NCBI GenBank assembly: GCA_045534265.1
Contig: JAZSJH010000005.1
Span: 186,001-250,000, forward strand
Direction: 5' to 3'
DNA length: 64,000 nt
DNA from: CAKVLS01 sp045534265
GTDB lineage: Bacteria; Bacillota; Clostridia; Christensenellales; UBA1242
Shown here: piece by piece, positions 24,068 through 32,395 of the stretch
Numbering within the stretch: the stretch's first letter is position 1
How the letters are laid out: each line of letters opens with the position of its first letter
The notes under the pieces: model-generated
Database searches by the model: none
What the model was told of the DNA's origin: nothing
The model's input: only the letters and a program-made list of their open reading frames with translations
Position numbers and translations under genes: made by a program

Positions 24068-24769
24068 ATGAAGAACATTGATGAAAATTATTTTAATGTA
24101 AAAGAAGAAATAAAAATTTCAAAACCCGAAGAGTTGCTTACTTCTGGCGAAAAAATTTTGTGGAAGGGCAAACCAAAGAAGTTTTCTTATGTTATGAGCA
24201 AATCTATTGGAATGATGCCAATTGCTCTTATTTGGGGTGCTATTGACTTTAGTATTATATTTACTGTTGCATCTTCTGGCGGTTTTGCCGGTGGTGGGTT
24301 TTTCCTTCCTATCTTCTTGATTGGATTTTTTGCTTTGCATTTAATGCCTGTTTGGATTTGGCTTGGTTCTATTATCAAAGCCGCAAAAGAAATGAACTCT
24401 ATTCAATATGTGATTACTAACAAAAGAATTATTGAGATAAAGGGTAGAGGCAATCTATATGTAAACACTGAGATTAACCTAACAGATATGTTGGGCGCTA
24501 CACTAAAAGTATCTTTTATCGACAAAATACTTAAAGTTGGTGATATCTATATCAATGGAAAAAAAGCAAAACACCTTGTATTATTTGATATACCAAATAG
24601 CCAATTTATTTGCAGTCGTATTGAACAACTTTGCTCTAATAACAAATCAACTGACAATACAAGAAAAACTGCCTTTTATGCTAATAACCACGAGTGTAGT
24701 CACTGTGGAACATATTTTGATGCAAGCAAAAATAAATGCCCAAGTTGCGGTGCACCTGCAGAAAAATAG
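24068..24769 (+). CDS. Membrane protein with bacterial PH domain and C-terminal zinc ribbon
   Basis: 233 residues. After a short soluble part (SGEKILWKGKPKKF) come two membrane helices (about residues 50-105). Then follows a bacterial PH-like segment (QYVITNKRIIEIKGRG and DIYINGKKAKHLVLFDIP). The C terminus is a zinc ribbon, CSHCGTYFDASKNKCPSCG, with four cysteines. This domain mix is known from membrane-associated proteins of unknown role. It is a single-gene unit with its own promoter and terminator. Confidence 0.85.
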   Translation: MKNIDENYFNVKEEIKISKPEELLTSGEKILWKGKPKKFSYVMSKSIGMMPIALIWGAIDFSIIFTVASSGGFAGGGFFLPIFLIGFFALHLMPVWIWLGSIIKAAKEMNSIQYVITNKRIIEIKGRGNLYVNTEINLTDMLGATLKVSFIDKILKVGDIYINGKKAKHLVLFDIPNSQFICSRIEQLCSNNKSTDNTRKTAFYANNHECSHCGTYFDASKNKCPSCGAPAEK

Positions 24770-24784
24770 ATATAAAAATAAAAA

Positions 24785-24812
24785 AATGCTCCCACAAGGG
24801 GGTATTTTTTTG
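24785..24812 (+). terminator. Intrinsic terminator after the PH-domain gene
   Basis: ATGCTCCC pairs with GGGGGTAT (two G-U pairs) around ACAA, followed by T7. Confidence 0.75.
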
Positions 24813-24868
24813 TTAAATAATTTACTTAAAAATGCAATTATGCTAAACTAAATATTAGGAGAAATATT

Positions 24869-25930
24869 ATGAAACCAAAATGTTTAAGACCAGGCGACAA
24901 AGTCGCTATTGTTAGTTTATCAAGCGGTATTATGGGAGAGCCTTTTGCAAAACACGAAGTGGAAATTGCCGAAAGAAGACTAAAAGAGTATGGGCTTGTT
25001 CCTGTATATATGAAGTATAGCATGAAAGGTGCAAAATACCTTGCAAACCACCCAAAACAAAGGGCAAAAGACCTAAAACAAGCTTTTGCAGACCCTAGTA
25101 TAAAAGGTATTATTTGCGCCATAGGCGGTACGGACACATACAAGCTAACACCATATCTTTTAGAAGACAAAAAGTTTGTAAAAAATGTTATTGACAATCC
25201 AAAGATTTTTACTGGCTTTTCGGACACAACTGTCAACCACTTGGTTTTGAATAAACTTGGTCTTAATACATATTACGGACCTTGCTATCTATGTGATTTG
25301 GCAGAGTTTGAAGATGAAATGCTACCATACACAAAAGAGTGGTTTGAAATTTTCCTTGCAAAAGAAAAAGATGAAATTAAATCAAGTGATGTTTGGTATA
25401 AAGAAAGAACTAGCTTTGCTCCTAGCGAAGTAGGAACTCCAAGATTTAAGGTAAAAGAAACAAAAGGTTTTGAAGTTATTCAAGGCAAAGGCAAAAAGAC
25501 AGGCAGACTATTTGGTGGCTGTATAGAAAGTATATATGAGCTTGCTTTTGGCATCACTGCTAGAAGAGAAATCTGCAATAAATACAAACTTTTACCAGAA
25601 GATGAAGAGTATAAAGGCAAAATACTATTTTTGGAAACAAGCGAAGAAAAGCCATCACCAGATAAACTAGAAGAGATGTTAAGAGCGCTTGGCTCAAAAG
25701 GTATGTTTGACTACGCCGAAGGTATTATCGTAGGAAAGCCACAAGATGAGATGTTCTATGATGAGTACAAAGAAGTTTACAAAAAAGTCCTTGGCGATAA
25801 AAATATCCCTATTATGTTTAATGTAAACTTTGGTCACGCATTCCCTAGATGCGTTATTCCATACAACGTAGAAACAACTGTTGACTATACCAAAAAGACA
25901 ATCAAATTTAACGAAAGATTATTTGACTAA
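24869..25930 (+). CDS. S66-family peptidase (LD-carboxypeptidase/MccF-like)
   Basis: Serine peptidase family that trims tetrapeptide stems of murein or inactivates microcin C-type nucleotide peptides. 353 residues. The N-terminal nucleophile region is IFTGFSDTTVNHLVL with Ser118. The Glu is in GGCIESIYEL and the His in FGHAFPRC. Long C-terminal length and the PRFKVKETKGFEV insertion make it closer to MccF-type members than to short LdcA. No signal peptide, so cytoplasmic. SD TAGGAG. Confidence 0.88.
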   Translation: MKPKCLRPGDKVAIVSLSSGIMGEPFAKHEVEIAERRLKEYGLVPVYMKYSMKGAKYLANHPKQRAKDLKQAFADPSIKGIICAIGGTDTYKLTPYLLEDKKFVKNVIDNPKIFTGFSDTTVNHLVLNKLGLNTYYGPCYLCDLAEFEDEMLPYTKEWFEIFLAKEKDEIKSSDVWYKERTSFAPSEVGTPRFKVKETKGFEVIQGKGKKTGRLFGGCIESIYELAFGITARREICNKYKLLPEDEEYKGKILFLETSEEKPSPDKLEEMLRALGSKGMFDYAEGIIVGKPQDEMFYDEYKEVYKKVLGDKNIPIMFNVNFGHAFPRCVIPYNVETTVDYTKKTIKFNERLFD

Positions 25931-25933
25931 TAC

Positions 25934-25965
25934 AAAAGACCAAAATCTAATTTGGTCTTTTTTTT
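25934..25965 (+). terminator. Intrinsic terminator after the S66 peptidase gene
   Basis: AAAAGACCAAA pairs with TTTGGTCTTTT around an ATCTAA loop, then T tail. Confidence 0.88.
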
Positions 25966-25987
25966 GTAAAAATTTATTTGATATACT

Positions 25988-26016
25988 TTGAAAAATTTAA
26001 GGGTTTATGTTATAAT
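25988..26016 (+). promoter_or_regulatory. Promoter of the 26106-28799 operon
   Basis: TTGAAA (25988-25993), 17-base spacer, TATAAT (26011-26016). The leader of about 85 bases has complementary GTTGGT and ACCAAC about 45 bases apart, a possible hairpin before the gene. Confidence 0.75.
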
Positions 26017-26105
26017 TTTTGTAGGATAAGTTAAGTTGGTGTATTGCTGATTAAATTAGATTATTTATCTAAAATTTAACCAACAACTATCTTTATGGAG
26101 AAAAA

Positions 26106-26342
26106 ATGAAAGAAATAGTAAAAGCATTAGTAGACAAATACACAGGTCTTTCTAAAGACAATGCCTTTGTGTGGATAGGAGATGTTATTATATACTACGA
26201 CAAAGACGGCAATAGAAAAGATGATAAAATAGGCTTTTTTGACTATGAATGTATCAATCATCTATTTGACCTAAAATCACAAAACTACATAGATGTATAT
26301 CAAAAAAATATGCATACTATTATCGAAAAGAGAGAGGACTAA
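26106..26342 (+). CDS. Hypothetical protein, 78 residues
   Basis: Small soluble protein without a recognised domain. The middle reads WIGDVIIYYDKDGNRKDDKIGFFDY, hinting at two beta strands joined by an Asp/Lys turn. Its stop overlaps the ATG of the epimerase gene by one base, so the two are coupled. Together with the epimerase and the lipoprotein protease it forms a three-gene operon. Confidence 0.8.
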   Translation: MKEIVKALVDKYTGLSKDNAFVWIGDVIIYYDKDGNRKDDKIGFFDYECINHLFDLKSQNYIDVYQKNMHTIIEKRED

Positions 26343-27361
26343 TGGAAAGAGTACTTGTTGCCGGTGGAGCTGGTTTTTTGGGCTCTAATCTTTGCTTTGA
26401 ACTAAATAAATTAGGTTTTGATTTTGCAATTGTTGACGATTTCAAAAACTGCTTTAAGAGCAATATCACAAGACTAAAAGCAGCTACCAGCAAAGATTTT
26501 GACTATTATGAAGGCGATTGTACCGATATTGACTTTTTGGAAAAAGTTTTTTATGACTACAAACCAACTATCGTTGTGCATTATGCCAACAAAAAGTATA
26601 TTCCAGAAAGTATAGATAATAGCTTTGATTATTATAAAAACAATTTGGTGTCAACGCTAAACCTTTTGGAACTTACAAAAAAATATAATGTAAATAAATT
26701 TTTGTTTGCATCAACCGTAACTGTCTATGATGATAGCTTGGACAAAATAACAGAAGACTTTGAAAGAAAATTTACTTCTCCATATGCAAAGTCTAAGATA
26801 ATGTGCGAAGAAATTATCACTGATTTTCAACACAACAATCCTGACATTTGTACAATTATAGTAAGATATACAAACCCAGTTGGGGCTAATATTATTGCAA
26901 ACCTTGGTGACAGACCAAAGGCAAAAGACAAAAATGTATTGCCATATTTTATTGATAGAGTAAATAGTGGCGAAAAGATATTTATAAACGGCGGCAACTT
27001 TCCAACCAAAGACGGAACAGCCGTTAGAGATTTTATTCACGTTAGCGATTTGACAGCTATTACCGCTAAACTATTGCAAGTTGTTGATAGCGGCAATAAC
27101 TTATACAATGTAGGTACGGGTAGTGATGGTATCTCTATCAAAGAGATTTTGGACACAATACAATTTGTTTGCAATAAAAAAATAGACTATGGCTTTAACA
27201 CCAAAGCCGATAGTAGGTTTGCAAAAATTATTGTAAATACTGACAAATTACAAAATATTGTTAGTATAACAATTAAACATAATTTAGAAGATATCATTTC
27301 TTCACAAATTTCTCTAAAACAAGAAGGGGAGGCAGAAACAGATAATGAAAAAGATAACTAA
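26342..27361 (+). CDS. NAD-dependent epimerase/dehydratase (UDP-sugar 4-epimerase type)
   Basis: Extended short-chain dehydrogenase with an N-terminal Rossmann motif VAGGAGFLGSNL, an NAD-binding Asp (IVDDFKN), ASTVTVYDD and the catalytic YAKSK (YxxxK). The substrate part has RYTNPVGAN and RDFIHVSDL, typical of GalE-like enzymes that make cell-envelope sugars. 339 residues. The catalytic Ser/Thr is in FASTVTVY. It overlaps both neighbours, consistent with an operon. The exact sugar cannot be told from sequence alone. Confidence 0.9.
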   Translation: MERVLVAGGAGFLGSNLCFELNKLGFDFAIVDDFKNCFKSNITRLKAATSKDFDYYEGDCTDIDFLEKVFYDYKPTIVVHYANKKYIPESIDNSFDYYKNNLVSTLNLLELTKKYNVNKFLFASTVTVYDDSLDKITEDFERKFTSPYAKSKIMCEEIITDFQHNNPDICTIIVRYTNPVGANIIANLGDRPKAKDKNVLPYFIDRVNSGEKIFINGGNFPTKDGTAVRDFIHVSDLTAITAKLLQVVDSGNNLYNVGTGSDGISIKEILDTIQFVCNKKIDYGFNTKADSRFAKIIVNTDKLQNIVSITIKHNLEDIISSQISLKQEGEAETDNEKDN

Positions 27362-28799
27362 AGCGATTATAGCATCTATTTTGGCTATACCTATGGCAGC
27401 TTCTCTTACAGGTTGTGACCTTTCGGCAGAATCTGCTTATGATATTGCCGTGCGTCATGGCTTTATTGGTACCGAAGCTGAGTGGCTAGAGAGTCTAAAG
27501 GGTGAAGATGGTTCATCTGTAACTATCGATATAAGTGAAGATGGTTATTGGATTATTAACGGCGAAAAGACATCTAAAAAGGCTGTTGGTGAAGATGGTG
27601 AGTACGCAGCTCAAGGGCTTTCTGCTTATCAAATAGCCGTGTTAGAAGGTTTTGAAGGAACTCAAGCAGAGTGGGTTGCAAGCCTTGTTGGCGAAAAAGG
27701 TGACAAGGGCGATAAAGGTGACCCGGGCAATGATGGAGAAGATGGCGAAGATGGAGCTTCTGCAGATAATGTAGTAACAAAAGTAACTAACGATTGTATT
27801 ACATCAGTTGTTGCTGTTGAGTCAAAGTTTAAGTACACATCAAATTATAAATATGGTTATGGTTCTGGTGTTATTGTTGATGATAACAAAACAACTGGTG
27901 AAGCATACATTTTAACAAACCATCACGTTATATTTGATGCAAATAGTACAACAACAGATGGATACGCTCAATCAATCAATATTTACCTTTATGGTCAAGA
28001 ATATTCAGAATATGCTATAGCAGCTCAATTTATCGGGGCTTCTATGACTTATGATATAGCTGTTTTGAAAATCACAAGCTCACTTTATAAAAATAGCATT
28101 GCAGAGCCAGCAGAGTTTGGTGCATCAATTGATGTTACAGCAGGTGATGATGCAATTGTTATCGGTAATGCCGAAGGCGAAGGAATAGGCGTTACTTCTG
28201 GTATTATTAGCAAAGACTGTGATTATATTAAGATGAATCCATCTCTTCATGGTGGCGGAACTACAGAGATTACTTATAGATCACTAAGAACAGATGCTGC
28301 AGTAAACCCAGGCAATAGCGGCGGCCCTATGTTTAACAAAAATGGTCAAGTTATAGGACTTATTAACATAAAGACCGAAAGCGAAGAAATCGACAATATG
28401 GCATACGCTATACCAAGTGATATCGCTATCAAAGTTTATAACAATATCTTGGCAAACCAAGCAACAAAGAAAGTAAACCTTGTTGGAACAGGACTTACTT
28501 ATCAAATATTATCTTCTACAGCATATTATGATACCACTATGCAAAGAGTAAGAATTAAAGAAACTGTAAAAGTATCTGCAATTACATCTACAAGTCCAGC
28601 TATAACAAAACTTGAAGTTGGTGATGTTATCAACTCAATTACTTTTGGCGGCGAAACATATGATATCACAAGAGCGTTTGAGCTTACCGATTACGAACTA
28701 GACTTTAGACCAAATATGGAAATTACTTATAATATAACAAGAGGTGGCTCTACTCAAAACGTTACAGTAACATATACCGAAGTTTCTCAAATTATCTAG
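27345..28799 (+). CDS. HtrA/DegP-like serine protease lipoprotein with collagen-like segment
   Basis: Predicted surface lipoprotein: signal peptide MKKITKAIIASILAIPMA and lipobox LTGC (Cys23). Two copies of a SAYxIAV..GF.GT.AEW..SL.GE unit (about 31-53 and 89-112) surround and precede a collagen-like Gly-X-Y run (GEKGDKGDKGDPGNDG). The trypsin-like S1C domain has catalytic His (TNHHVI), Asp (YDIAVLK) and Ser (NPGNSGGP), then a PDZ-like C terminus. 484 residues. Likely a membrane-anchored protease for envelope proteins. GGGGAGG SD sits inside the epimerase gene. Confidence 0.9.
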   Translation: MKKITKAIIASILAIPMAASLTGCDLSAESAYDIAVRHGFIGTEAEWLESLKGEDGSSVTIDISEDGYWIINGEKTSKKAVGEDGEYAAQGLSAYQIAVLEGFEGTQAEWVASLVGEKGDKGDKGDPGNDGEDGEDGASADNVVTKVTNDCITSVVAVESKFKYTSNYKYGYGSGVIVDDNKTTGEAYILTNHHVIFDANSTTTDGYAQSINIYLYGQEYSEYAIAAQFIGASMTYDIAVLKITSSLYKNSIAEPAEFGASIDVTAGDDAIVIGNAEGEGIGVTSGIISKDCDYIKMNPSLHGGGTTEITYRSLRTDAAVNPGNSGGPMFNKNGQVIGLINIKTESEEIDNMAYAIPSDIAIKVYNNILANQATKKVNLVGTGLTYQILSSTAYYDTTMQRVRIKETVKVSAITSTSPAITKLEVGDVINSITFGGETYDITRAFELTDYELDFRPNMEITYNITRGGSTQNVTVTYTEVSQII

Positions 28800-28820
28800 T
28801 ATATAAATTATAATCTTATC

Positions 28821-28857
28821 AAAAAGCATCAATTCTTGACGTTTGGTGCTTTTTTTG
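28821..28857 (+). terminator. Terminator after the HtrA-like gene
   Basis: AAAAGCATCAA pairs with TTTGGTGCTTTT (G-U pairs), followed by T7. Confidence 0.8.
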
Positions 28858-28899
28858 TCATAAATTTGGTTTTATATGGCAAATTTTGGGCTTTTGGTA

Positions 28900-28934
28900 T
28901 TGAAAAAAATATTGAAATATTGTAAAATATAGTT
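28900..28934 (+). promoter_or_regulatory. Promoter of the gene at 28935, leaderless geometry
   Basis: TTGAAA (28900-28905), 17-base spacer, TAAAAT (28923-28928), six bases to ATG. No SD. Confidence 0.72.
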
Positions 28935-29714
28935 ATGGGAATAGAAATCAAAAAATTATCTCTTATAGCTCCAGAGGAAAGAGACTCAAAAGAATATTTT
29001 GGGTACCATAGAGAGGCGGTTTTAGATGCTGTTTTTGGTGGCGGTGTTGCCGTTAAAGAAATGTTTGAAATTCTTAACGACAAAGATTTGACACTAGACA
29101 GAGCTAAGGCGTTTTTTGCTGAGCATTACGAGGGTAATGACAAAATGATGATAGATGGCAGAGATATTTTCTTGCTTAATAGATATATTAATGACTATAT
29201 CGGTGTGCCACTTTTTTATAACGAAAAATCCCCACAACCAATCAACAATACCGTTGGTGACTATGTTGTTGACTTTTTGATAGATGTCAAGGGCTGGGCA
29301 AAAGTCCAAGACAGAATATATACATCTGACCCAGATAGTTATCGTAGATTTTTTGACTATGCTTGCAAAGGTTACTATATTGACCTTAGAAGTTACGCCC
29401 TAAAATACGACTTTCTTGAAGGAAAATTTGTCACAATAGACAACAATCGCAGAGCATATATGTACCATGATGACAAGGAACTATGCGACCGTATGGCATC
29501 AGAATTATCTAGCGCTAGAACAACATTCTTTAGAGATGCGGTTCTTCGTGATACAGAAAGAAAAATAAGGCTAAGAGAAGAAGCTCAAAGCCCTGAAAAA
29601 CTAGTTCAGGTAGACCAATCGCTAATTCAAGATGGTGTTTATCGTAGCCCAAAACTTGCCGAAAATGCTGAAACTCCAGCCCAAACACCAGACACAAAAA
29701 CTCCTGAGCAATAA
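28935..29714 (+). CDS. Hypothetical protein, 259 residues, leaderless
   Basis: I do not recognise it. It is soluble and rich in Asp, Glu, Arg and Tyr. Residues 1-190 look like a compact mixed fold (SKEYFGYHREAVLDAVFGGG; VGDYVVDFLIDVKGW; YRRFFDYACKGYYIDLR). The stretch at 175-215 is helical (RDTERKIRLREEAQ). The C terminus is a low-complexity Gln/Thr/Pro tail ending AQTPDTKTPEQ. It opens the orphan-gene block at 28.9-35.8 kb; other members also end in Gln-rich tails. It has no SD and lies six bases after a -10 box. Confidence 0.85.
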   Translation: MGIEIKKLSLIAPEERDSKEYFGYHREAVLDAVFGGGVAVKEMFEILNDKDLTLDRAKAFFAEHYEGNDKMMIDGRDIFLLNRYINDYIGVPLFYNEKSPQPINNTVGDYVVDFLIDVKGWAKVQDRIYTSDPDSYRRFFDYACKGYYIDLRSYALKYDFLEGKFVTIDNNRRAYMYHDDKELCDRMASELSSARTTFFRDAVLRDTERKIRLREEAQSPEKLVQVDQSLIQDGVYRSPKLAENAETPAQTPDTKTPEQ

Positions 29715-29748
29715 TATAAAACAAAATTTTGTTATAAATATATCATAC

Positions 29749-29778
29749 AAAAAACAAGGTCAAACCTTGTTTTTTTAT
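29749..29778 (+). terminator. Terminator after the gene at 28935
   Basis: AAACAAGGT pairs perfectly with ACCTTGTTT, followed by a T run. Confidence 0.85.
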
Positions 29779-29779
29779 T

Positions 29780-29808
29780 TGGTTATAAAATACACCTATG
29801 CTATAATG
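29780..29808 (+). promoter_or_regulatory. fhs promoter
   Basis: TTGGTT (29780-29785), 17-base spacer, TATAAT (29803-29808), immediately after the upstream terminator. Confidence 0.7.
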
Positions 29809-29835
29809 CTATTAAGTAATTAAGGGGGGATTTTG

Positions 29836-31488
29836 ATGACTGATATAGAAATTGCAAAACAATTTGAGCTAGAGAAAATAGAGAATATAGCAAAAAAGCT
29901 AAATTTAACAGATGATGATATTTTGTGCTTTGGTAAATATAAGGCAAAAATAACAAAAAAACCAACAGCAAAACAAGGAAAATTAATTCTTGTTACCGCT
30001 ATCAATCCAACAAGTGCGGGTATTGGTAAGACAACTGTATCTATAGGTCTTGCTGATGGTATGGCAAAACTTCAAAAGAACGTTTGCCTTGCACTTCGTG
30101 AGCCTTCACTTGGTCCTGTATTTGGTGTAAAGGGCGGAGCAACAGGCGGTGGTTACAGCCAAGTTGTACCAATGGAAGATATAAATCTTCATTTTAACGG
30201 CGATTTTCACGCTATAACATCTGCAAATAATCTTCTTTGCAGTATGATTGACAATCACATATTCCAAGGAAACGAACTAAACATTGACCCCGAAAAAGTA
30301 ATGTTCCATAGATGTCTTGACCTAAATGATAGAGCTTTGAGAGAAATCACTTGCGCTCAAGGTAAGAGAAACGGAACTCCAAGACCTGATAGTTTTACAA
30401 TAACCGCTGCTAGCGAAATTATGGCAATTCTATCTTTGGCTAGCGATATGGACAATCTAAAACAAAGACTAGGCAACATCTTAGTTGCTCTTGATAAATC
30501 TGGAAAACCAGTGTACGCAAAAGACCTAAAGGCAAGTGATGCTATGGCAATCCTACTTAAAGATGCTATTTATCCAAACCTTGTTCAAACTTTAGCCAAA
30601 ACTCCAGCTATTGTTCACTGCGGACCTTTTGCAAATATAGCTCACGGCTGCAATAGTATTATCGCAACAAAACTTTCTATGAGTTTAGCAGATTATACAG
30701 TAACAGAAGCTGGCTTTGGTGCAGACCTTGGCGCTCAAAAGTTTTTTGACCTAAAATGCAGACTTGCAGAGCTTAATCCTAATGCAGTTGTATTGGTTGC
30801 AACAATTAAGGCATTAAAACTTCACGGCGGAGTAAAACCAGAAAACCTAAACGAAGAAAATATTGACGCTATAAAACGTGGTCTTCCAAATCTTCTAAAA
30901 CATATTGACACAATCAAAAACGTATACAAACTACCTATGGTTGTTACGCTAAATAGCTATATTACAGACACCCCTGCAGAAATTGCCGCTGTAAAAGCTG
31001 CTTTGAGTGATGTAAATATTGACCTTGTTATCAACGAAGTTTGGGCAAAGGGTGGAGATGGAGCAATAGACCTTGCAAAAGCTGTTATTAATCTTTGTGA
31101 TATGGATAATAGCTCATTTGAATTTTCATACGACCTAAACGACACTGTTGAGAAAAAAATCGAAGACATCTCAACCAAAGTTTATGGCGCAAAATCAGTT
31201 AAGTTTTTGAAAAAGGCAAAAGAGAGTATTGAGACAATCAATAGACTTGGGCTTAATAATTTGCCAATTATTATTGCAAAAACTCAATATAGCCTAAGTG
31301 ATGACAAAAACTTGCTTGCAGCTCCACAAGATTTTGAAATTACAATAAGAGATATAGAAATTCGTACCGGCGCTGGATTTTTGGTTGCGCTTGCTGGCAA
31401 TATGATGCTTATGCCAGGACTTTCTAAAGTTCCTGCAGCTGTTGGTATGACTATCGATAATGATGGAAACATTGATGGATTATTCTAA
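29836..31488 (+). CDS. fhs: Formate-tetrahydrofolate ligase
   Basis: Makes 10-formyl-THF from formate, THF and ATP. The P-loop region is NPTSAGIGKTTVSIGLADG (family consensus TPTPAGEGKTT). Other conserved parts are CLALREPSLGPVFG, KGGATGGGYSQV, HFNGDFHAITSANNLL and TEAGFGADLGAQKF. 550 residues from ATG 29836; GGGGGG SD seven bases upstream. In this window the product could serve fmt. It sits within the orphan block but shows no sign of being transferred. Confidence 0.97.
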   Translation: MTDIEIAKQFELEKIENIAKKLNLTDDDILCFGKYKAKITKKPTAKQGKLILVTAINPTSAGIGKTTVSIGLADGMAKLQKNVCLALREPSLGPVFGVKGGATGGGYSQVVPMEDINLHFNGDFHAITSANNLLCSMIDNHIFQGNELNIDPEKVMFHRCLDLNDRALREITCAQGKRNGTPRPDSFTITAASEIMAILSLASDMDNLKQRLGNILVALDKSGKPVYAKDLKASDAMAILLKDAIYPNLVQTLAKTPAIVHCGPFANIAHGCNSIIATKLSMSLADYTVTEAGFGADLGAQKFFDLKCRLAELNPNAVVLVATIKALKLHGGVKPENLNEENIDAIKRGLPNLLKHIDTIKNVYKLPMVVTLNSYITDTPAEIAAVKAALSDVNIDLVINEVWAKGGDGAIDLAKAVINLCDMDNSSFEFSYDLNDTVEKKIEDISTKVYGAKSVKFLKKAKESIETINRLGLNNLPIIIAKTQYSLSDDKNLLAAPQDFEITIRDIEIRTGAGFLVALAGNMMLMPGLSKVPAAVGMTIDNDGNIDGLF

Positions 31489-31513
31489 TTTTGTATATTT
31501 ACATTTATAATAA

Positions 31514-31542
31514 AAGCCTAGCAAAATCGCTAGGTTTTTTTT
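31514..31542 (+). terminator. Terminator after fhs
   Basis: CCTAGC pairs with GCTAGG around a short AT loop, followed by T8. Confidence 0.85.
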
Positions 31543-31614
31543 CTAAAAAATTAATTTACAAATTGTCAAATGATTTTATGCAAAAAAATATTTGAATTTT
31601 GCTCAATTTCACTA

Positions 31615-31642
31615 TTGACATTATGATATTTTGCGGTAAAAT
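31615..31642 (+). promoter_or_regulatory. Promoter of the gene at 31671
   Basis: TTGACA (31615-31620), 16-base spacer, TAAAAT (31637-31642). The sequence TTCACTATTGA at the -35 box recurs at the promoter of the gene at 35235. Confidence 0.75.
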
Positions 31643-31670
31643 ATATATAAACAAAAGGAGAAATATTATT

Positions 31671-32186
31671 ATGCAAAACCAATACGACAGAATCAAGACA
31701 TTCGCAGATACAGTTATCAAAGCTGCAAAACAACCAACAAAAGCTTATACAAAAGCTCAAAAACAAGCTGCTGACCAACCAAATTATGCTGTAGAAGGTC
31801 TTAGTCTTTTGACACACGCACTTATTCAAAACGAAGAAGATGTTAGAGAAAATGGATATCTTCTAGAAAGCACAGGTAAATACTACTATGCTACAAAAGG
31901 TGAAGGCAAAGACGAAACTGTTTTGGGTGAAGTATATATCAAAACATCAGGACCTAAAGTTACTTGCTTTATCACTACTGGAGAACAAGTAAGAGAAGCT
32001 TCAGGTGCTTACAATTACCAAATTTCTCTATATCCAGAAGCTCAAGAAGGCGAAGATTGCAGAAACAAAGTTAAAGCTTTTGACAGCAAAGGCCTTGAAA
32101 TGACTAACCAAAAATTTACTTTGGTTGATGGAAAAATGACAGAAGTTACACCTTCAAAAACTCAAGACGGTGGCCAAGCTCAATAA
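31671..32186 (+). CDS. Hypothetical protein, 171 residues, with KTQDGGQAQ tail
   Basis: Unrecognised soluble protein. The first 45 residues are helical and Lys/Gln/Ala-rich (KAAKQPTKAYTKAQKQAA). Residues 60-150 look beta-rich (GYLLESTGKYYYATKG; VLGEVYIKTSG; YNYQISLYPE). The last residues, PSKTQDGGQAQ, are almost identical to the end of the 594-residue protein at 33345, also at DNA level. It starts at ATG 31671 with AAAAGGAG upstream. It has its own promoter and terminator. The neat frame and strong SD argue for real expression. Confidence 0.87.
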   Translation: MQNQYDRIKTFADTVIKAAKQPTKAYTKAQKQAADQPNYAVEGLSLLTHALIQNEEDVRENGYLLESTGKYYYATKGEGKDETVLGEVYIKTSGPKVTCFITTGEQVREASGAYNYQISLYPEAQEGEDCRNKVKAFDSKGLEMTNQKFTLVDGKMTEVTPSKTQDGGQAQ

Positions 32187-32187
32187 T
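32149..32187 (+). repeat. 39-base repeat encoding a shared C-terminal tail, copy 1
   Basis: Matches 35092-35130 at 37 of 39 bases, in the same frame and including the stop codon. It encodes P-S-KTQDGGQAQ. The differences are one Ser/Thr change and one synonymous Gly codon change. Confidence 0.85.
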
Positions 32188-32191
32188 CAAT

Positions 32192-32221
32192 AAAAAACTA
32201 GGCGAAATAGCCTAGTTTTTT
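32192..32221 (+). terminator. Terminator after the gene at 31671
   Basis: AAAAAACTAGGC pairs perfectly with GCCTAGTTTTTT around GAAATA. Confidence 0.9.
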
Positions 32222-32347
32222 TATGGGCAAAATTATAACAACAAGCCCAAAAAAGCACCCCGCAAACCCCTAAAAAATTTTTCAAAAATAAAGCAATAAA
32301 TTATCTAAAAATTATCTATTTTTTGTATAAAAATATTATCAAATCAT

Positions 32348-32377
32348 TTGCAAAAAAACGCCTTTTTATAGTATTAT
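32348..32377 (+). promoter_or_regulatory. pnuC promoter
   Basis: TTGCAA (32348-32353), 18-base spacer, TATTAT (32372-32377). The preceding 120 bases hold only a weak GGGC/GCCC hairpin; I see no known riboswitch. Confidence 0.55.
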
Positions 32378-32395
32378 TTCATTGGAGATTTTTTT

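Noticed and set aside
32187..32395. Possible riboswitch upstream of pnuC
   Set aside because: Apart from the terminator of the previous gene I see only a weak four-base hairpin and no conserved motif of NAD+ or other pnuC-linked riboswitches.
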